A DNA stretch of 64,000 nt from Ochotona curzoniae (Eukaryota > Chordata > Mammalia > Lagomorpha > Ochotonidae), in assembly GCF_017591425.1 (NCBI RefSeq), contig NW_024466459.1, forward strand, positions 7,936,001-8,000,000, read 5' to 3'. Positions 32,591-43,309 of the stretch are shown one piece after another. The notes under the pieces were generated by a model. It was given only the letters and a program-made list of their open reading frames with translations. It was not told where the DNA came from and ran no database searches. Every line of letters begins with the position of its first letter. Position 1 is the first letter of the stretch. A program made the position numbers and the translations under genes.

Positions 32591-33651
32591 ATACAATCTC
32601 CCCCTCCACGTTGGCTTCCTGCAAAGGCAAACCTAGAGCTGGTTCTGGGACTGCTCAGGTGGTCAGGGCCTTCTGTCCCGCTTGGCTACAGCTTCATCCA
32701 GGGTCTGGCACACAGCTTGGGAAGCAGGCACTGGGGCCCGGCAGGGGGCACTCAGCACTTGCCTTCTTATCCTCCCTCCCAAAGTCCACGGCCTCTGTGG
32801 GCAGCCACCACATCCACTCTGGTGGGGACAGACCGTCTATCCAGGCACACTGTGTGCTAGCTAGCCATCCACCTGCCTGACAACAAAAAGGCTTAAATGA
32901 GAAGCCCATGTAAGGCGCCCATGAGGCTAGCCCCATTTGTTGACAAGCCTGGGTGAATACAGACTTTGGCCACCCAGGGGGAGTTGCTGCTGTGCCAGAC
33001 CTGCTCCAAGTAGCCACCTGCCGGGCAGTGGCTGGCGCCAGGGTGGCTGTCTGGAGCACAGGGCTGGCAGCAGGCCCAACTTCAGGGACAAAACTGCTCT
33101 TCCCAGCTCCCTCCCGCCTGCAGGTCTGGGGGCACTGGAGTCAGCGGCTGGGCGGAGCACTTCATCCACAGACAGGGGGAGGGGCTGGCGTCTCACAGAG
33201 CCCCTTGATGTCTGGGTCACACCCTCCCTGCTTCCTCCAGCCTGTTTCCTCCCTTGCAAAGAACACTGCAGTCAAGCTGAAAGTACTGCCCCTGGTCCTG
33301 GGTTAACTCCAATCCCAGGTCACTGTGGCTTCCAAGGGTGCCAGCTCCCCCTGCTACTGGGGACAGATTCCCGTTCCTTCTGTCCCAAGGACCCTGTGAG
33401 CCAGGCACCTGCCTGGCACTAGAGGCTCAGGCTGGGGCACGGCCATCTGTTTGAGAAAATCATACACGACCTGCCTTTCTAGACAGGACTTCAGAGCCAG
33501 CCCTGCCTGCCCTGGTGGTGGGAACTGGGAGGTTCTACAGGCCCTCCAAGGAGGCTACGGGAAGATTGGGATGCAGGTGCCCTGGGCTGTAGAGCAGCTT
33601 CCCCTGCTTGCCAACCCTATATCCCCCTCTTCCTGCATGGAATTGACTTTT
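32591..33651. other. Unassigned single-copy DNA with a possible CTCF site
   Basis: GC-rich. cccggcagggggcactcag at about 32737-32755 resembles a forward CTCF core. A 161-codon frame (32937-33422) opposed by a 110-codon frame has no recognisable product. Confidence 0.4.
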
Positions 33652-33957
33652 TTTCTTTAATTGTTTTTATTTGAAAGCCAGAGTTAAAGAGACAGAAGAG
33701 GAGTCAGAGAGATCTTCATTTGCCGGTTTAGCTCCCAAATGGCTACAACAGTTGGAACTGAGCTGAGCTGAAGCCAGGAGCCTCTTCCAGGTCTCCCACG
33801 CAGGTGCAGGGTCCCAAGGCTTTGGGCCGTCCTCCACTGCTTTCCCAGGCCACAAGCGGGGAGCTGGGTGAGAAGTGGAACAACTGGGATATGAACCAGT
33901 GCCCAGCTAGCACCACATGTGGAAGCCTAGCTTGTTATACCTTGGCACCAGCCCTGG
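33652..33957 (-). mobile_element. CSINE, minus orientation
   Basis: 'tgtttttatttgaaagccag', 'gagtcagagagatcttcatt', 'ctgaagccaggagcctcttc', 'ctttcccaggccacaagcgg' and 'cttggcaccagccc'. Flanks ggaattgact (33639-33648) and gggattgatt (33957-33966) are a likely diverged target-site duplication. Confidence 0.93.
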
Positions 33958-34194
33958 GATTGATTCCTAAAAGACACCATACCCCACTTGTCTTGGGGCT
34001 TTTCCCCAGAGATGCCAACCTAGGGCAGCTCAGCCTCTTGGCAGGAAAGGCCTCTCTCCATGCAAGCCCACTCACCTTTTTGCTGCCCTTGGACCCCCAG
34101 CCCCACTCACATCACACCTGAAGTCTGTTTCTCTCTCCCTCTCCTTTCTTTTCCGTTCTCCCTCCCAAGCGCCTTCATTCCCAGCTGCTGGCTG

Positions 34195-34430
34195 TCCAAG
34201 CAATTGTTTACCACCATAAACTACGGTACAATTCCATAAATATGTTATTTATCCTTCCTGCTATTATTCCCCGGTATTTATTTCTGAAACTCGATTATTA
34301 AATCTGTAAAGTGTTCGGTGATACACGGGCAATGAAAGACACTATATAAAGGCGAGTTTATTATTATTATTACTCTGTGATTAAAACAAGGAAGAAAAAT
34401 GAGCCCTATTAAATCAAACCAGCTTCGAGT
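34195..34430. promoter_or_regulatory. Candidate conserved non-coding element, very AT-rich
   Basis: 'ccaagcaattgtttaccacc', 'ccataaatatgttatttatc', 'gaaactcgattattaaatc', 'cactatataaaggcgag', a (TTA)n run at about 34360-34373, and 'gtgattaaaacaagg'. Includes a TATA-like 'tatataaaggcg'. The repeat-free AT-rich island keeps CpGs at tcggtg and cgggca. Enhancer or remote promoter role is inferred. Confidence 0.55.
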
Positions 34431-34609
34431 CTGCCCTCGGGGGCCCCTGCTCCGTGGTGATGAGGGATGAACCCCCAGGGCCCTGGGCTGGGCACAGACT
34501 CTGGCTGCTGTCCCAACTCCTTCCTCAGTGAGTGCTTGCTGACACCCTGGAGAGCTCCGGATTTGCAGGAGGTCCTGTTGGCGGGCGGAGTTTGTTCTGG
34601 GAAGAGCGA

Positions 34610-34790
34610 AAGCGATTCCGTTTGCAATCTTACTTTTCGCCATCAGTCACCACCGGTGACATGAAGAGGTAATAGAAGTGCCCAGGAATCCTGCATTTTA
34701 TTTCCACTCAGTGGCTTTCTCTCGTGGGGGAAGCATAAATTTGACGGAGTTTTGTGCAGATTTTGCAAAATCCAGTCTCTCTCCGTCTGG
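34610..34790. promoter_or_regulatory. Candidate regulatory island
   Basis: 'cgattccgtttgcaatctta', 'ctgcattttatttccactc', 'gcataaatttgacggagttt' and 'gattttgcaaaatccag', followed by a short GT run (34796-34806). Contains the palindromic 'attttgcaaaat' at about 34762-34773. No repeat family is recognised. Confidence 0.4.
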
Positions 34791-34806
34791 CTCTGCGTGT
34801 GTGTGT

Positions 34807-35334
34807 GTACAGCTATCTTCCGTGCAGTGAGCCTCACATGCGTGACTTCAGCCAAGGACAGGCCGGAGGGGCGGGAAGGGGGGAATACCTGGGAACACAC
34901 ACCAGGGTGTCAGGTGGCTGTGATGGGAACAGGCACGGCCCAGCCCATCCCCAGAGTGGTTGTCTCCAGGCTCTGCAGCAGCCGCCAGGTGCTTCTCACC
35001 GGAAATACACGTTCCCAGGCCCTCCACCCACACTGGTCTGACAATGTGAGGGATGACTGTTGGGGTGTTGGTGCCAGGACTTGGAGCAATCTCTGCTGGC
35101 ATTCATTGCGTCTCTAAGGGTGAGCCAATGGCCTCAGCCAGGGGGATGGTTAGGGATGTGGACAGTCTGACATTGCTTCCCCTCCCCCCACCTCCACCTG
35201 AGCCTCAAAGTGGAATTGGGCGTCTCCACCAAAGCATAGGGAGCTGCTGAGGTTTGAGCGGGGCAGGGACAGGAGCCAGCTGCTGAGGGTGGAAGCTACA
35301 CACCATGGCTGTGAGTGATGGAGAAGCAACTGGG
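34807..35334. other. Unassigned single-copy DNA
   Basis: GC-rich; 121-codon plus frame (34752-35117) without a recognisable product. No repeat seen. Confidence 0.4.
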
Positions 35335-35610
35335 ACATTTAGGGCAATTGGAGTTGCGCATCCGGGAGTTAATTAGGAAGACCCAGGCAGCTGAATCGGA
35401 CTGCAACTTCTCCCACGTCAGCAGTCAAGGCAGGGCTCGGCTCAGCCGGCTCCATGCCGAACGTGTGGCTCCTCCTTGGGAGCCGAGCTGACATCTTGTC
35501 ATTTTTGTCAAATCTTTTTGACATCCTCACCAAGAGAAAGCACGCTGGAGCTCATGATTTGATTATCTTGTGATGGCCTTCAGATAATTTTATAGACTAG
35601 GGGATGTCAC
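35335..35610. promoter_or_regulatory. Candidate conserved non-coding element with TGACA cluster
   Basis: Four TGACA/TGTCA half-sites lie within 35 bp (35489-35493 plus, 35497-35501 minus, 35506-35510 minus, 35519-35523 plus). 'ggagttaattaggaag', 'catgatttgattatcttg' and 'cagataattttatag' flank them, and several CpGs remain. TGACA is the core of TALE (MEIS/PKNOX/TGIF) sites. Binding is inferred. Confidence 0.55.
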
Positions 35611-35769
35611 AAAATCAAGCATACTCGGGGCCAAGTTGGGATTTGTTGCTATGGAAACTGTGGGCCAAGTGAGAGTGGAGACACTGGTAGTTTGGGCCTC
35701 GCCCCTCCCGGACTCCATGACCTGGGTTGGGGCTCTAGCCAAGTCATACACAGCACTTGTCTGTTGCCA

Positions 35770-35832
35770 GTGCTCCCTTGCAAATGTCTCCTCTGTGCCA
35801 GGCACAGGAATGTCATCTAATCTTTGAGATAA
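35770..35832 (+). mobile_element. Possible L2/MIR-type 3' fragment
   Basis: 'ctctgtgccaggcacagga' and 'tcatctaatctttgagat' resemble the common 'tgtgccaggcactg...' stretch of L2/MIR 3' ends. Confidence 0.4.
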
Positions 35833-35982
35833 GGGGTCATCAACTCCAGAGGAGATAGAGGGGCCAGGGAATCCACAGGAGGCCTCAACCAAGGGCAGAA
35901 TCCGAGCCTCGCTGTGCTCCCCATTTTCATTAGGATATGATTGGCAAATGAGTTCTAGACATTCACAGTATACAACTTGCAA

Positions 35983-36312
35983 GTTTTTTTTTTTTTTTTA
36001 AACAAAGACATTGATTTGAAAGGCAGAGTTACAGGAAGAAAGGGAATGAGAGACAGAGAAATCTTCTGTCTGCTGGTTCACCCCTCAAACGTTCCCAATG
36101 GAACTGGGCTGGTTCAAGGTCAGGAACCAGGAGCTTCATGTGGGTCTCCTGTGTGTGTATAAGGCCCTAAGCACTCAGGTCATCTTCTGAGACTTTCCAA
36201 GGTGCATTAGCAGCAAGCTGGATTGGAAGTGGAGCAGCCCGGACTTGTACTGGACCACAATATGGGGTGTCAGTGTCACAGGCTGACTTGTTACACCACA
36301 GCGTCAGCCTGA
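35983..36312 (-). mobile_element. CSINE, minus orientation, full length with target-site duplication
   Basis: Opens with a T16 run (reverse poly-A tail), then 'gatttgaaaggcagagttac', 'ggttcacccctcaaacg', 'aggtgcattagcagcaagc' and 'ttacaccacagcgtcagcc'. acaacttgcaagtttt before and acaacgtgctgtttt after form the target duplication. Confidence 0.95.
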
Positions 36313-36849
36313 CAACGTGCTGTTTTGATGTATGGTAGACACTATAGGATGATTCGGTTAGCTGGTTAAGATTCAGCACCCTATATACTGGCTTCTGTGG
36401 AATGGGAATTATAACCCCCATGCTCTCTGCTCTATCACCAGGACTTGCCCATTGTGTGGCATCAAGATTCTGTACCCTCTGACCAGCACCACTCAGTCTC
36501 CCCCACCTGGTTCCAGGCCCTGGCATCTGCCCATCTGCCCTCTGCTTTCTACAAGTGGACTTGAGTGTTCAAACCCCGCTTTATTCTATAACAACTATCA
36601 GCCTCTTGTGAAGCTGCCTTGCCTCAGCTGACCTGGCCATGAAATGGGTTCATAACATCCGCCTTGGCTTTTCTTCCAGACCTGTTTAGAGAGAACTGAG
36701 CATTCTCCAGCTGCTCCAGGTATCCCCCCTGCCCAGTGTGGCCGCATCCTGGCTAACCGGGGTGACAGTGGCTAGCTGGCAGGGCCACGCTGCTCGTCAA
36801 CCTCTGACAAGCACCCCTGGCTGCACCCATAGACGCAAGAGCACATGCG
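36313..36849. other. Unassigned DNA with a weak MIR relic
   Basis: 'gctgccttgcctcagctgac' and 'catgaaatgggttcataac' at about 36610-36660 may be a plus-strand MIR fragment. The rest is unassigned. Confidence 0.4.
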
Positions 36850-37060
36850 TACATGTGTAGGCACGACAGGGAGTGAGCCGGGCGACTTTCTGTGCCGCTT
36901 GGGAACTGTTAGCAGCTGTGACTCAGAGAGGATGAGAGCGCAGTGATGAATTGAGCCCGCGAGTTACCTCAGGGATGACACTGCTTGATTAAGCTAAGTG
37001 CTCTCTCCGGCCCCTTGCCTGGCAATTGCTCATTTATTTACCTTAGCAGGAGAGCAGGGT
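36850..37060. promoter_or_regulatory. Candidate conserved non-coding element
   Basis: 'gagccgggcgactttctgtg', 'cagtgatgaattgagcccg', 'cttgattaagctaagtgc' and 'ggcaattgctcatttattta', with multiple retained CpGs and no repeat. Enhancer role inferred. Confidence 0.5.
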
Positions 37061-37429
37061 TCGCACTGACACGGCTCTCCCTGGTTCAGGCCAGCCTGGA
37101 CTCTGATCTCCTCGCCACCTGCCAAGGGTGTGATGGGTCTGCATTGCTTGTTCCTTCGGCAGGTGGTCAGGTACCAAGTCCTGACCTCTCCGGGGATGCA
37201 GCCACCTGCTGTTGTGCATAGGAATGCAGAGTTGAGCTGGCCTCGAACCCACAGGCCTGTGCGTGGGGACTCCGTGCCAAGCAGCTTGGAGGTCTGGATT
37301 TCTGTCTGGGGACTTTAGGGTGATAACCGAGTTGGCCTTGATTCTCGCTGTGAGGGGCAGGGAAATGGTACCAGGAAATGGCAACTCTCTTCTTCCTCCT
37401 CCTCCTCCCATAAAAGACAAAAGGTTCTG
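37061..37429. other. Unassigned single-copy DNA
   Basis: A 125-codon minus frame (37043-37420) has no recognisable product. Ends in a CT-rich (TCC)n-like run at about 37386-37410. Confidence 0.4.
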
Positions 37430-37985
37430 TCCTCTGGGTCACTCCTCAGATCCCCACAATGGCCAGGACTGCGCCAGACTGAAGCTGGGAATCCCACGCA
37501 GGTCTTGCAGGAGGTGGCAGGACCCCAGGTACTCAAGCCCCTCACCTGACACTTCCCATTGCCTGCTCTAGCAGGAAGCTGGAGTGCCTGGTGTGATGGC
37601 TTAATTGGCTAATCCTCCTCCCTGCAAGCACCCGGATTCCATATGGTGCTGATTCGCATCCCTGCTGCTTCACTTCCCACCCAGCTCCCTGCTTGTGGCC
37701 TGGGAAAGCAGTGGAGGACGACCCAAAGCCTTAGGACCCTGCACCCCCATGGAAGACCCAGAAGATGCTCCTGGCTCCTGGCTTCAGATTGGCTCAGTTG
37801 CAACTGTTGTAGCCATTTGGGGAGTGAGCTTTTCTCTGTCTCTCCTCTCTATAAACCTTTCCAATTTTTTTGTTGTTAAAGATGAAATGAGAAGCTGGAG
37901 TCAGGATCAAACTCAAGGTGCCCTGTCCAACAGGGGTCCCGAGCACTTAACTGAAGTCTTGCCCACTGGACCCAATGCCTGCCCA
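37430..37985 (-). mobile_element. CSINE, minus orientation, split by a younger CSINE
   Basis: Left part 37430-37585 has the reverse modules 'gactgaagctgggaatccc' and 'ctctagcaggaagctggagt'. The right part resumes at 37891 with 'gaagctggagtcaggatcaa' and ends near 'ctggacccaatgcctgccc'. The plus-strand element 37586-37890 sits between the two halves. Confidence 0.9.
37586..37890 (+). mobile_element. CSINE inserted into another CSINE, exact 11-bp target duplication
   Basis: Head 'gcctggtgtgatggcttaat', 'ggattccatatggtgctg', 'cttcccacccagctccctgc', 'cctgggaaagcagtggagg' and 'catttggggagtgagc', with a T/A-rich tail. gaagctggagt at 37575-37585 and 37891-37901 is identical, proving insertion into the older minus-strand copy. 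Pika-like subfamily. Confidence 0.95.
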
Positions 37986-39239
37986 AGGATGGGGCATCTC
38001 TGAGCAAGCTCCTTCTGCCCTGTGGATCAGGATCCAGCTGGGCATTTCTTGGAAAGGTCCATGGAGCAACATCCCTCCACATTCTCCTTCAGGAGCAGTA
38101 AGAGCAGCAGCCACCTCCTGTGGCCCAGACACCCTGGAGCCTTCGGCGTGCACTTGATCCTGAAGGCAAAAGGCAAGAACTCCTTCCCCATCTCATCGCA
38201 GAGCTGCCTGAAGCTGGGAGCAAATTGCCAGAAGAGCTCTTCTGGATCAGGCAGCCTCCTTTCACAGACGGGGGAAGCAGCCATGGGAGCTCCCACCTGC
38301 TGCTTGTGGGGCCTGAGCTGAAAACCCAGGCCCTACCACTGGCTTCTTGGGACTGTGAAAGCACAGGTCACCTGCTCCAGCCATCTGGTGAGCCAGGAGC
38401 CCACAGCAGATGCCTGAGTGTAAGCATTCATCCACCTGTGCATCCATCCATCCATTCATTTGTGCATTTATTCAATAACACTTGTGTCCTGTTATCTGCT
38501 GCGGTTTGCTCCCCAGAAGTTGACAGTTTAACCCACGCATGCTGTGCTCTGATTGGCTGGCAGTAAGCAAAGCTCCAGGAACGTCACCCAGGAAGAGATG
38601 GGATAAGCTGCGAAAGTTCTGGGAGCACTGGGCCTGTGACCAGCCCGAGCAGCATGTGGCTGTACTCCTTGACTCCTCACCCTTGCTGAAGCTGCACCTG
38701 CACAGCCAGGTCTGAGGTCTAGGGCCTTTCCCGTCAGCATCCACCCCACGCCAGCACCATCCGTCACCCCGGCCTCGCCCAACACCTCTGCAGCATCATT
38801 TCAGGTTCACCGCTGGGGTCATTTATTTCCTCCCTGGAGATGTCTGGGTTGTCAGAGTTAGCGGTGAGTTATGAGGCCAGGGCATCCTCAGCTTCTCGGG
38901 GTCATATTTCACCCTGAGCCGCTCCTGGGCAGGCTTCCACACAGCAACTGAGAGGTTACGGGTGCCACATGGGTGCCTGTGCAGCCGGGAGGCTTGGAGC
39001 ACTGCAGAGGAGGATCCCAGGGGCAAGGTCCTCCACTGAGCTGGTCGTAGTGGAACATAGTGGTCAGCCTGGCCAGGGACACGGCCAGGGACAGCTCTGG
39101 GGGAACCCGTCCTCTGAGCGGCCCACCCTGCTATCCTGCCGTGTTTGCCCCGGGGGATGGACTCCAGCTGCAGTCCGCCCCAGAGCCACAGCGGCCTACC
39201 GTGTGCCCACCCATTCCTGCACCATGTAAGGTCCCTCAC
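37986..39239. other. Unassigned single-copy DNA
   Basis: Contains a (CATC)n-like stretch at about 38429-38460 beside 'ttatttgtgcatttattcaa'-type sequence. A 144-codon minus frame (38823-39257) lacks a recognisable domain, and no frameshifted protein similarity that would indicate a processed pseudogene was recognised. Confidence 0.4.
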
Positions 39240-39620
39240 TTTTTGGTGCCAATCCACAAATGCCGCTGGTCGGCTTCCAGCCCCTGCAAGATCCGTAATG
39301 ACAGTGCGACATGGCGCGGCGTAACAAATTGTCCGTATTATAGCACTTTACATCTTGATATCCATTCTCCTCAACGGGCTTATCTGTAAACCGCCGAATT
39401 CACACTGGGATGCTAAGAAAATAGCTGTCATATAATAGATGGGGTCTCCCGGAAAATGAACATTTACAAATGGCTGTAGCATTTACTTAAAATGTCATGC
39501 CAATTGCTTGCTGTTGTCTTTATGCAATGAGATTGATTTTACTGCTCCTTGGAGTCCTCAGCCTTGATGGGTAGTTTTTAATGCAGTAGGGAGACGTTTT
39601 CCGTGTTTAATCTATAAATA
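39240..39620. promoter_or_regulatory. Candidate conserved non-coding element
   Basis: About 380 bp and AT-rich: 'agatccgtaatgacagtgcg', 'ttgtccgtattatagcac', 'catcttgatatccattctcc', 'gaacatttacaaatggctg', 'catgccaattgcttgctg' and 'gcaatgagattgatttta'. A dense CpG stretch 'gcgacatggcgcggcgtaac' (about 39306-39325) is unusual in such AT-rich DNA and suggests constraint or hypomethylation. One of the strongest enhancer candidates. Confidence 0.6.
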
Positions 39621-39656
39621 GAGCAAGCAAAGGCACGGGCTCTTTAAGGTGCAGTC

Positions 39657-39895
39657 CCAACCTCTTTCTCCATGGTCTCCTTACCTCTCCTATCCTCACC
39701 TCTCCTATCCTACCATCTCTCCATCCTTCCACTTTTCTTTCCTCTCCCCTCTTCCTCCTCCCCTCTTTTCTCCTCCTCCCTTCTCCTCCCTTCTCCTCCC
39801 CTCTCCTCTTTGCCCGTCCCCTCACTTCTCATCTCTCTCCTCCTCCTTCTGTTCTCCTCCTCCCTGCCTTATTCCTTCTCTTCCCTGGAGAAGTT
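39657..39895. repeat. Long polypyrimidine (plus) / polypurine (minus) tract
   Basis: About 240 bp made almost only of C and T, with degenerate units such as 'ctcctatcctcacctctcc' and 'cctcccttctcctcccttc'. Mirror-repeat-rich tracts of this kind can form triplex (H-) DNA. The low-complexity frames across it are artefacts. Confidence 0.9.
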
Positions 39896-39917
39896 GGACC
39901 CCAGGCAGGGTCTGAAC

Positions 39918-40035
39918 TGACGCTGCTCATGAATTGAAATGTATGCAGATGTATGGATTTGGTCTAACAACTTTAATTCCTTCATCTGGCCAGGCAGTTA
40001 GGGGCTTTTGCGATGTAATTTCTGAGTTCCATTCT
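39918..40035. promoter_or_regulatory. Candidate regulatory island
   Basis: 'ctcatgaattgaaatgtatg', 'ctaacaactttaattccttc' and 'ttttgcgatgtaatttctg': AT-rich, no repeat, directly beyond the polypyrimidine tract and possibly part of the same element as 39240-39620. Confidence 0.4.
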
Positions 40036-42149
40036 CCCAATGATGCCCTGGGGTTGGACTCCCAGAGCTGATGGAGACAGAGCCTCCTACACAGTGGTAA
40101 GCCCCCAACCCCTGCTCCTTCCTGTGCGCTCTTCCCAGGATGAGACCAAGGGCTCTGGCTGTCCTAGCAGCCTCAGGTAGCCCACCCTCTCTGCCGGATA
40201 AGACTGGGTAGGGTGGCACTGGGAGAGGGCTTCTGAGAGTTATACCACCCTCCACTCTCTCTCCAAGGTTTTCTGAAGCATAACTAGCAGCCTGCCTGGC
40301 CAGCAGCCCTGCTTTGTCCCCCGATATCCACACCCTGGGTCCCCCTCAGAGTTTTGCATCTGCCTTCTGAGCAGGAGCTGAGAGGAGAGGGTAAGGCAGA
40401 GGAGCCAGCCAGGCTGGGAGGAATGGCCCAAGCAACCGCCCAATCCCTACCCACCAAGGTTTCCCACAGGAGCCTCGATGGTGCCCTGGCTGCCTTGGGA
40501 AGCACCCTGTACCACACTGCTCTCACTGTGCCTATGGCCCCGGAGTCGGGGGCCATGTCAGCTGCCTGTTGCTGATAGCAGTGAGGCTTCCACCTGCACC
40601 CCTGTCCTGCAGATCCCCACTCACACATCACATTCTCCAAACACAGGTCCTGGCCATGTCACTGTTCGTTTGCTCAGTACCTGAGTCCTAGGCATCTACT
40701 ATGAGTGGGTATGTGGGGGCTGCTCCAAGGACAGATGGAGGTGCACAGGGGCCTGACAGTTGCCCCCAACATGGTCTGTCTTCTCAACACTTGCCTATCG
40801 CAGCTGGGGCAGGCCTGGGATGCACTCTTCCTGGAGCCTGCTTGGCCTTGGAGTAGGCAGTGGGAGGAGGTGCATGGCAGGATCCCTGCAGGAGATACCA
40901 AGGGAGTTGAGACCTGAGGAGACGGAGGCATTGAGCAGACTGGCATAGGAGGGGAGGGGCTCGAAGACAGAGGGGACAGGGACTGGATGGAGCTCAGTGA
41001 AGGTGGGACAGTCCCTTCATGTGACCAAGCTGCACCTATGAGACCAGTGGCTTTAACCCCCTGGGGGTACCCTGCTGGTGAATCTCACAGACGGCAAGCA
41101 GTGGTGCACCCAGGTCTCCCAGCTCTGGGGCGCCTCTTCCTCAAACCCCTCCCAGGCTAGGTAAGACAGCTGGCCAGGTCCACACACAGTGATTAGCCAG
41201 AACTCCAATTCCAATTCTGTGGTCTCCTTGGCAGTTGGGATGTAGACCTCGGTTGGTGCTCATACTGATAGTCCTTGGTGAGGATCTGGGAGTCTTCAGG
41301 ATTGGGACCAATCATCTGCGGTTGACCCTCCCTGGGGACACTGCCAAGGACAAAGCCAGCCTGTGCACTCCAACTTGTGATAAATTCCTCCTCAGGGAAA
41401 ACCCATTGTGTCTCCTTTTATGATGGAAAGCCAGGCAGGCAGACTCCCTATCCTGCCTGGGGTCGCAGGTCTCTCTCCCGCTGTTTGCACCACCGCGCAG
41501 AGGGAGACCCTCAAGGTCCGAGGACCACGGCAGCCTGGAACGGAGACGTTGAGTCCCTGCTGGCCAGCCTGGGAGAACTAGAGCCTGAGCGAGAACTGGA
41601 AGGAATGCTGCACCGGCCAGGCCTTGAAGCAGCAAGCGTTCTCTCTCTCTCTTTCTGCTCCTGGCCCTTCCCTGAAACGTCCCTCCCACCTCTGCTGCCA
41701 GGAGATCCAGTTGCCCTGACAACCATGGCTGGGCAGGGGCGATGGCACTCTGGCCAGAGGCAGACACGGGGGAGGTCAGTGAGTCTTCCTTGGGGATGCT
41801 GGCTGCATCTACGAGTTACCTTGGAGGAAGGAGTTGTCCAGACTTCCTGACTTAGAACACCCATGGTTTCCTTTCTTCTGGTGACCCCCCCTGGTTTGGA
41901 CAGGCCACAGTGGGGACTTGTGTGTCCTTTCTGATGTCGGAAGTCTCCCTGGCAAAATTAGACTGTGAGGGAGTCTAGCAAGTGCTGGAGGTTGAAGTCG
42001 GCTGGAGGCATCCTCGTTCGCGTGGACGCTGCTGAGAGCGGAGCCATGGCTTGGCTGTCAGCCAGTGCTCCCGATGGAGCCTCGCAGGTTTGAGCGTGCA
42101 AACAGCACAGTGCCGGAGTTCCAGGAGTCCGTGACTCCAGGAGAGCTGG
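40036..42149. other. Unassigned single-copy DNA
   Basis: Over 2 kb of GC-rich sequence. 'gctcagtacctgagtcctag' and 'gcatctactatgagtgggta' at about 40672-40708 resemble an L2 3' end. Frames of 118-157 codons occur on opposite strands without a recognisable product. Confidence 0.4.
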
Positions 42150-42310
42150 GTGGAAGTGAATGGCATTTTTATAATCTAGCCTTGGAAGTCATTTAATGTC
42201 ACTTCCATATATTTTATTGGCAAAGGCAAAGGGAGGGGCCCTCCAAGCCTCAAGGCTGGAGAGCGGGGCGGGGAGTGAGAGAGCCAGCAAATAAAAGGAG
42301 CCTGAGGAAT
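42150..42310. promoter_or_regulatory. Candidate regulatory island
   Basis: 'catttttataatctagcctt', 'gtcatttaatgtcacttcc' and 'atatattttattggcaaagg' in a GC-rich context; no repeat recognised. Confidence 0.4.
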
Positions 42311-42384
42311 GGGACAGATAATGGTGGCATCTTTGGGAGATGCAGTCTGTGTAAGCGGTGCCAAAGCGTGTGCCTGCAGAAACG

Positions 42385-42450
42385 CACTGTGAAGCACCTG
42401 CTGTGTGCTGGGCTCCACACTGAGGGCTCTCTGTGTCTGCTCCTAGGAAA
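42385..42450 (+). mobile_element. Possible L2-type 3' fragment
   Basis: 'aagcacctgctgtgtgctgg' and 'gctccacactgagggctct' match the common L2 end words (ctactatgtgccaggcactg-like). Confidence 0.45.
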
Positions 42451-42470
42451 TCTGAAGTGCCTGGTGACTG

Positions 42471-42758
42471 GGAGCACCCATGGATTAAGCTGCTGCCTGC
42501 CACACTGGTATTCCCTATGAAAGCACCAGTTTGGGTCATGGCTGCTCCTGTTTCCAAGCTAGCTCCCTGTTCATGTGCCTGAGAAAAACCACAGAAGATT
42601 GCTCAAGGCTTGGGCTCCTGCACCCACATGGCAGATCCAGTTGGAGCACCAGGCTCCTGGCTAAGGCCTGGGCTCCAACTCTGTTGAAGTAATTTGGGGA
42701 ATAAACCAGCAGATGGAAGATCTCTCTCTGACTCTAGCTTTCAAATAATAAATATTTT
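42471..42758 (+). mobile_element. CSINE with probable target-site duplication
   Basis: 'ggattaagctgctgcctgcc', 'tccaagctagctccctgttc', 'ctcctgcacccacatggcag' and 'atttggggaataaaccagc'. Flanks aagtgcctggtgactg (42455-42470) and aagtccaagatgactg (42759-42774) agree at 12 of 16 positions. The head is shortened. Confidence 0.92.
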
Positions 42759-42774
42759 AAGTCCAAGATGACTG

Positions 42775-43309
42775 CAGAGTGCTGGCCCAAGGTCTTTCTA
42801 TCTTGGGCAGCCACCTCTCTGAGCAGAGTCAAGGGCAAGGTGAGGGCCACATGGCATTGCCATGGCAACAGAGCTGGCTGAGTCTGGGCCCTCACTGACT
42901 CAATGCATGCAGCCCCCAGTGCCAGGAGTTGCTCCCCAACTGTGGAGCATAGTTGGGGCTCCCTCCAGGCTCCCCAGCTGAGCACAACCAACAACGCTGC
43001 CCTAGTTCCCTGCAGCATCAGGTACCCCTCCTGCTCCTGCCGCTCTCGCATCAGCTGCTACCCCCTCACCCCTCATCCTGCCCCACTCCTCTGTATTTTG
43101 CTTGGACTTGCTTCTCCCTACTCTGCAAAAATCTCCAGACTGTTGTGACCACTGATGCTTGTCATGACCCCCCTGATAACCCTTGAAGGGAATCAGAGGT
43201 CAGCTTACTGCCTGAGGCGCCCACACACAGCCATGGCCTTAGGAAAGTTGGCTGTGCACAGCAGGGGGATCTCATGTCCACACCCTGCTGGCACACAGGG
43301 GCCTCCCTC
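42775..43309. other. Unassigned single-copy DNA
   Basis: Mixed composition with no repeat or exon recognised; a 105-codon minus frame (42734-43051) starts inside the SINE tail and is not a gene. Confidence 0.4.

Noticed and set aside
38823..39257. 144-codon minus-strand frame, considered as a processed pseudogene
   Set aside because: No parent protein recognised, no poly-A remnant at the expected end and no flanking duplication seen.
39607..39920. Frames rich in Ser/Leu/Pro on plus and Arg/Glu/Gly on minus strand
   Set aside because: Translation of the polypyrimidine tract.
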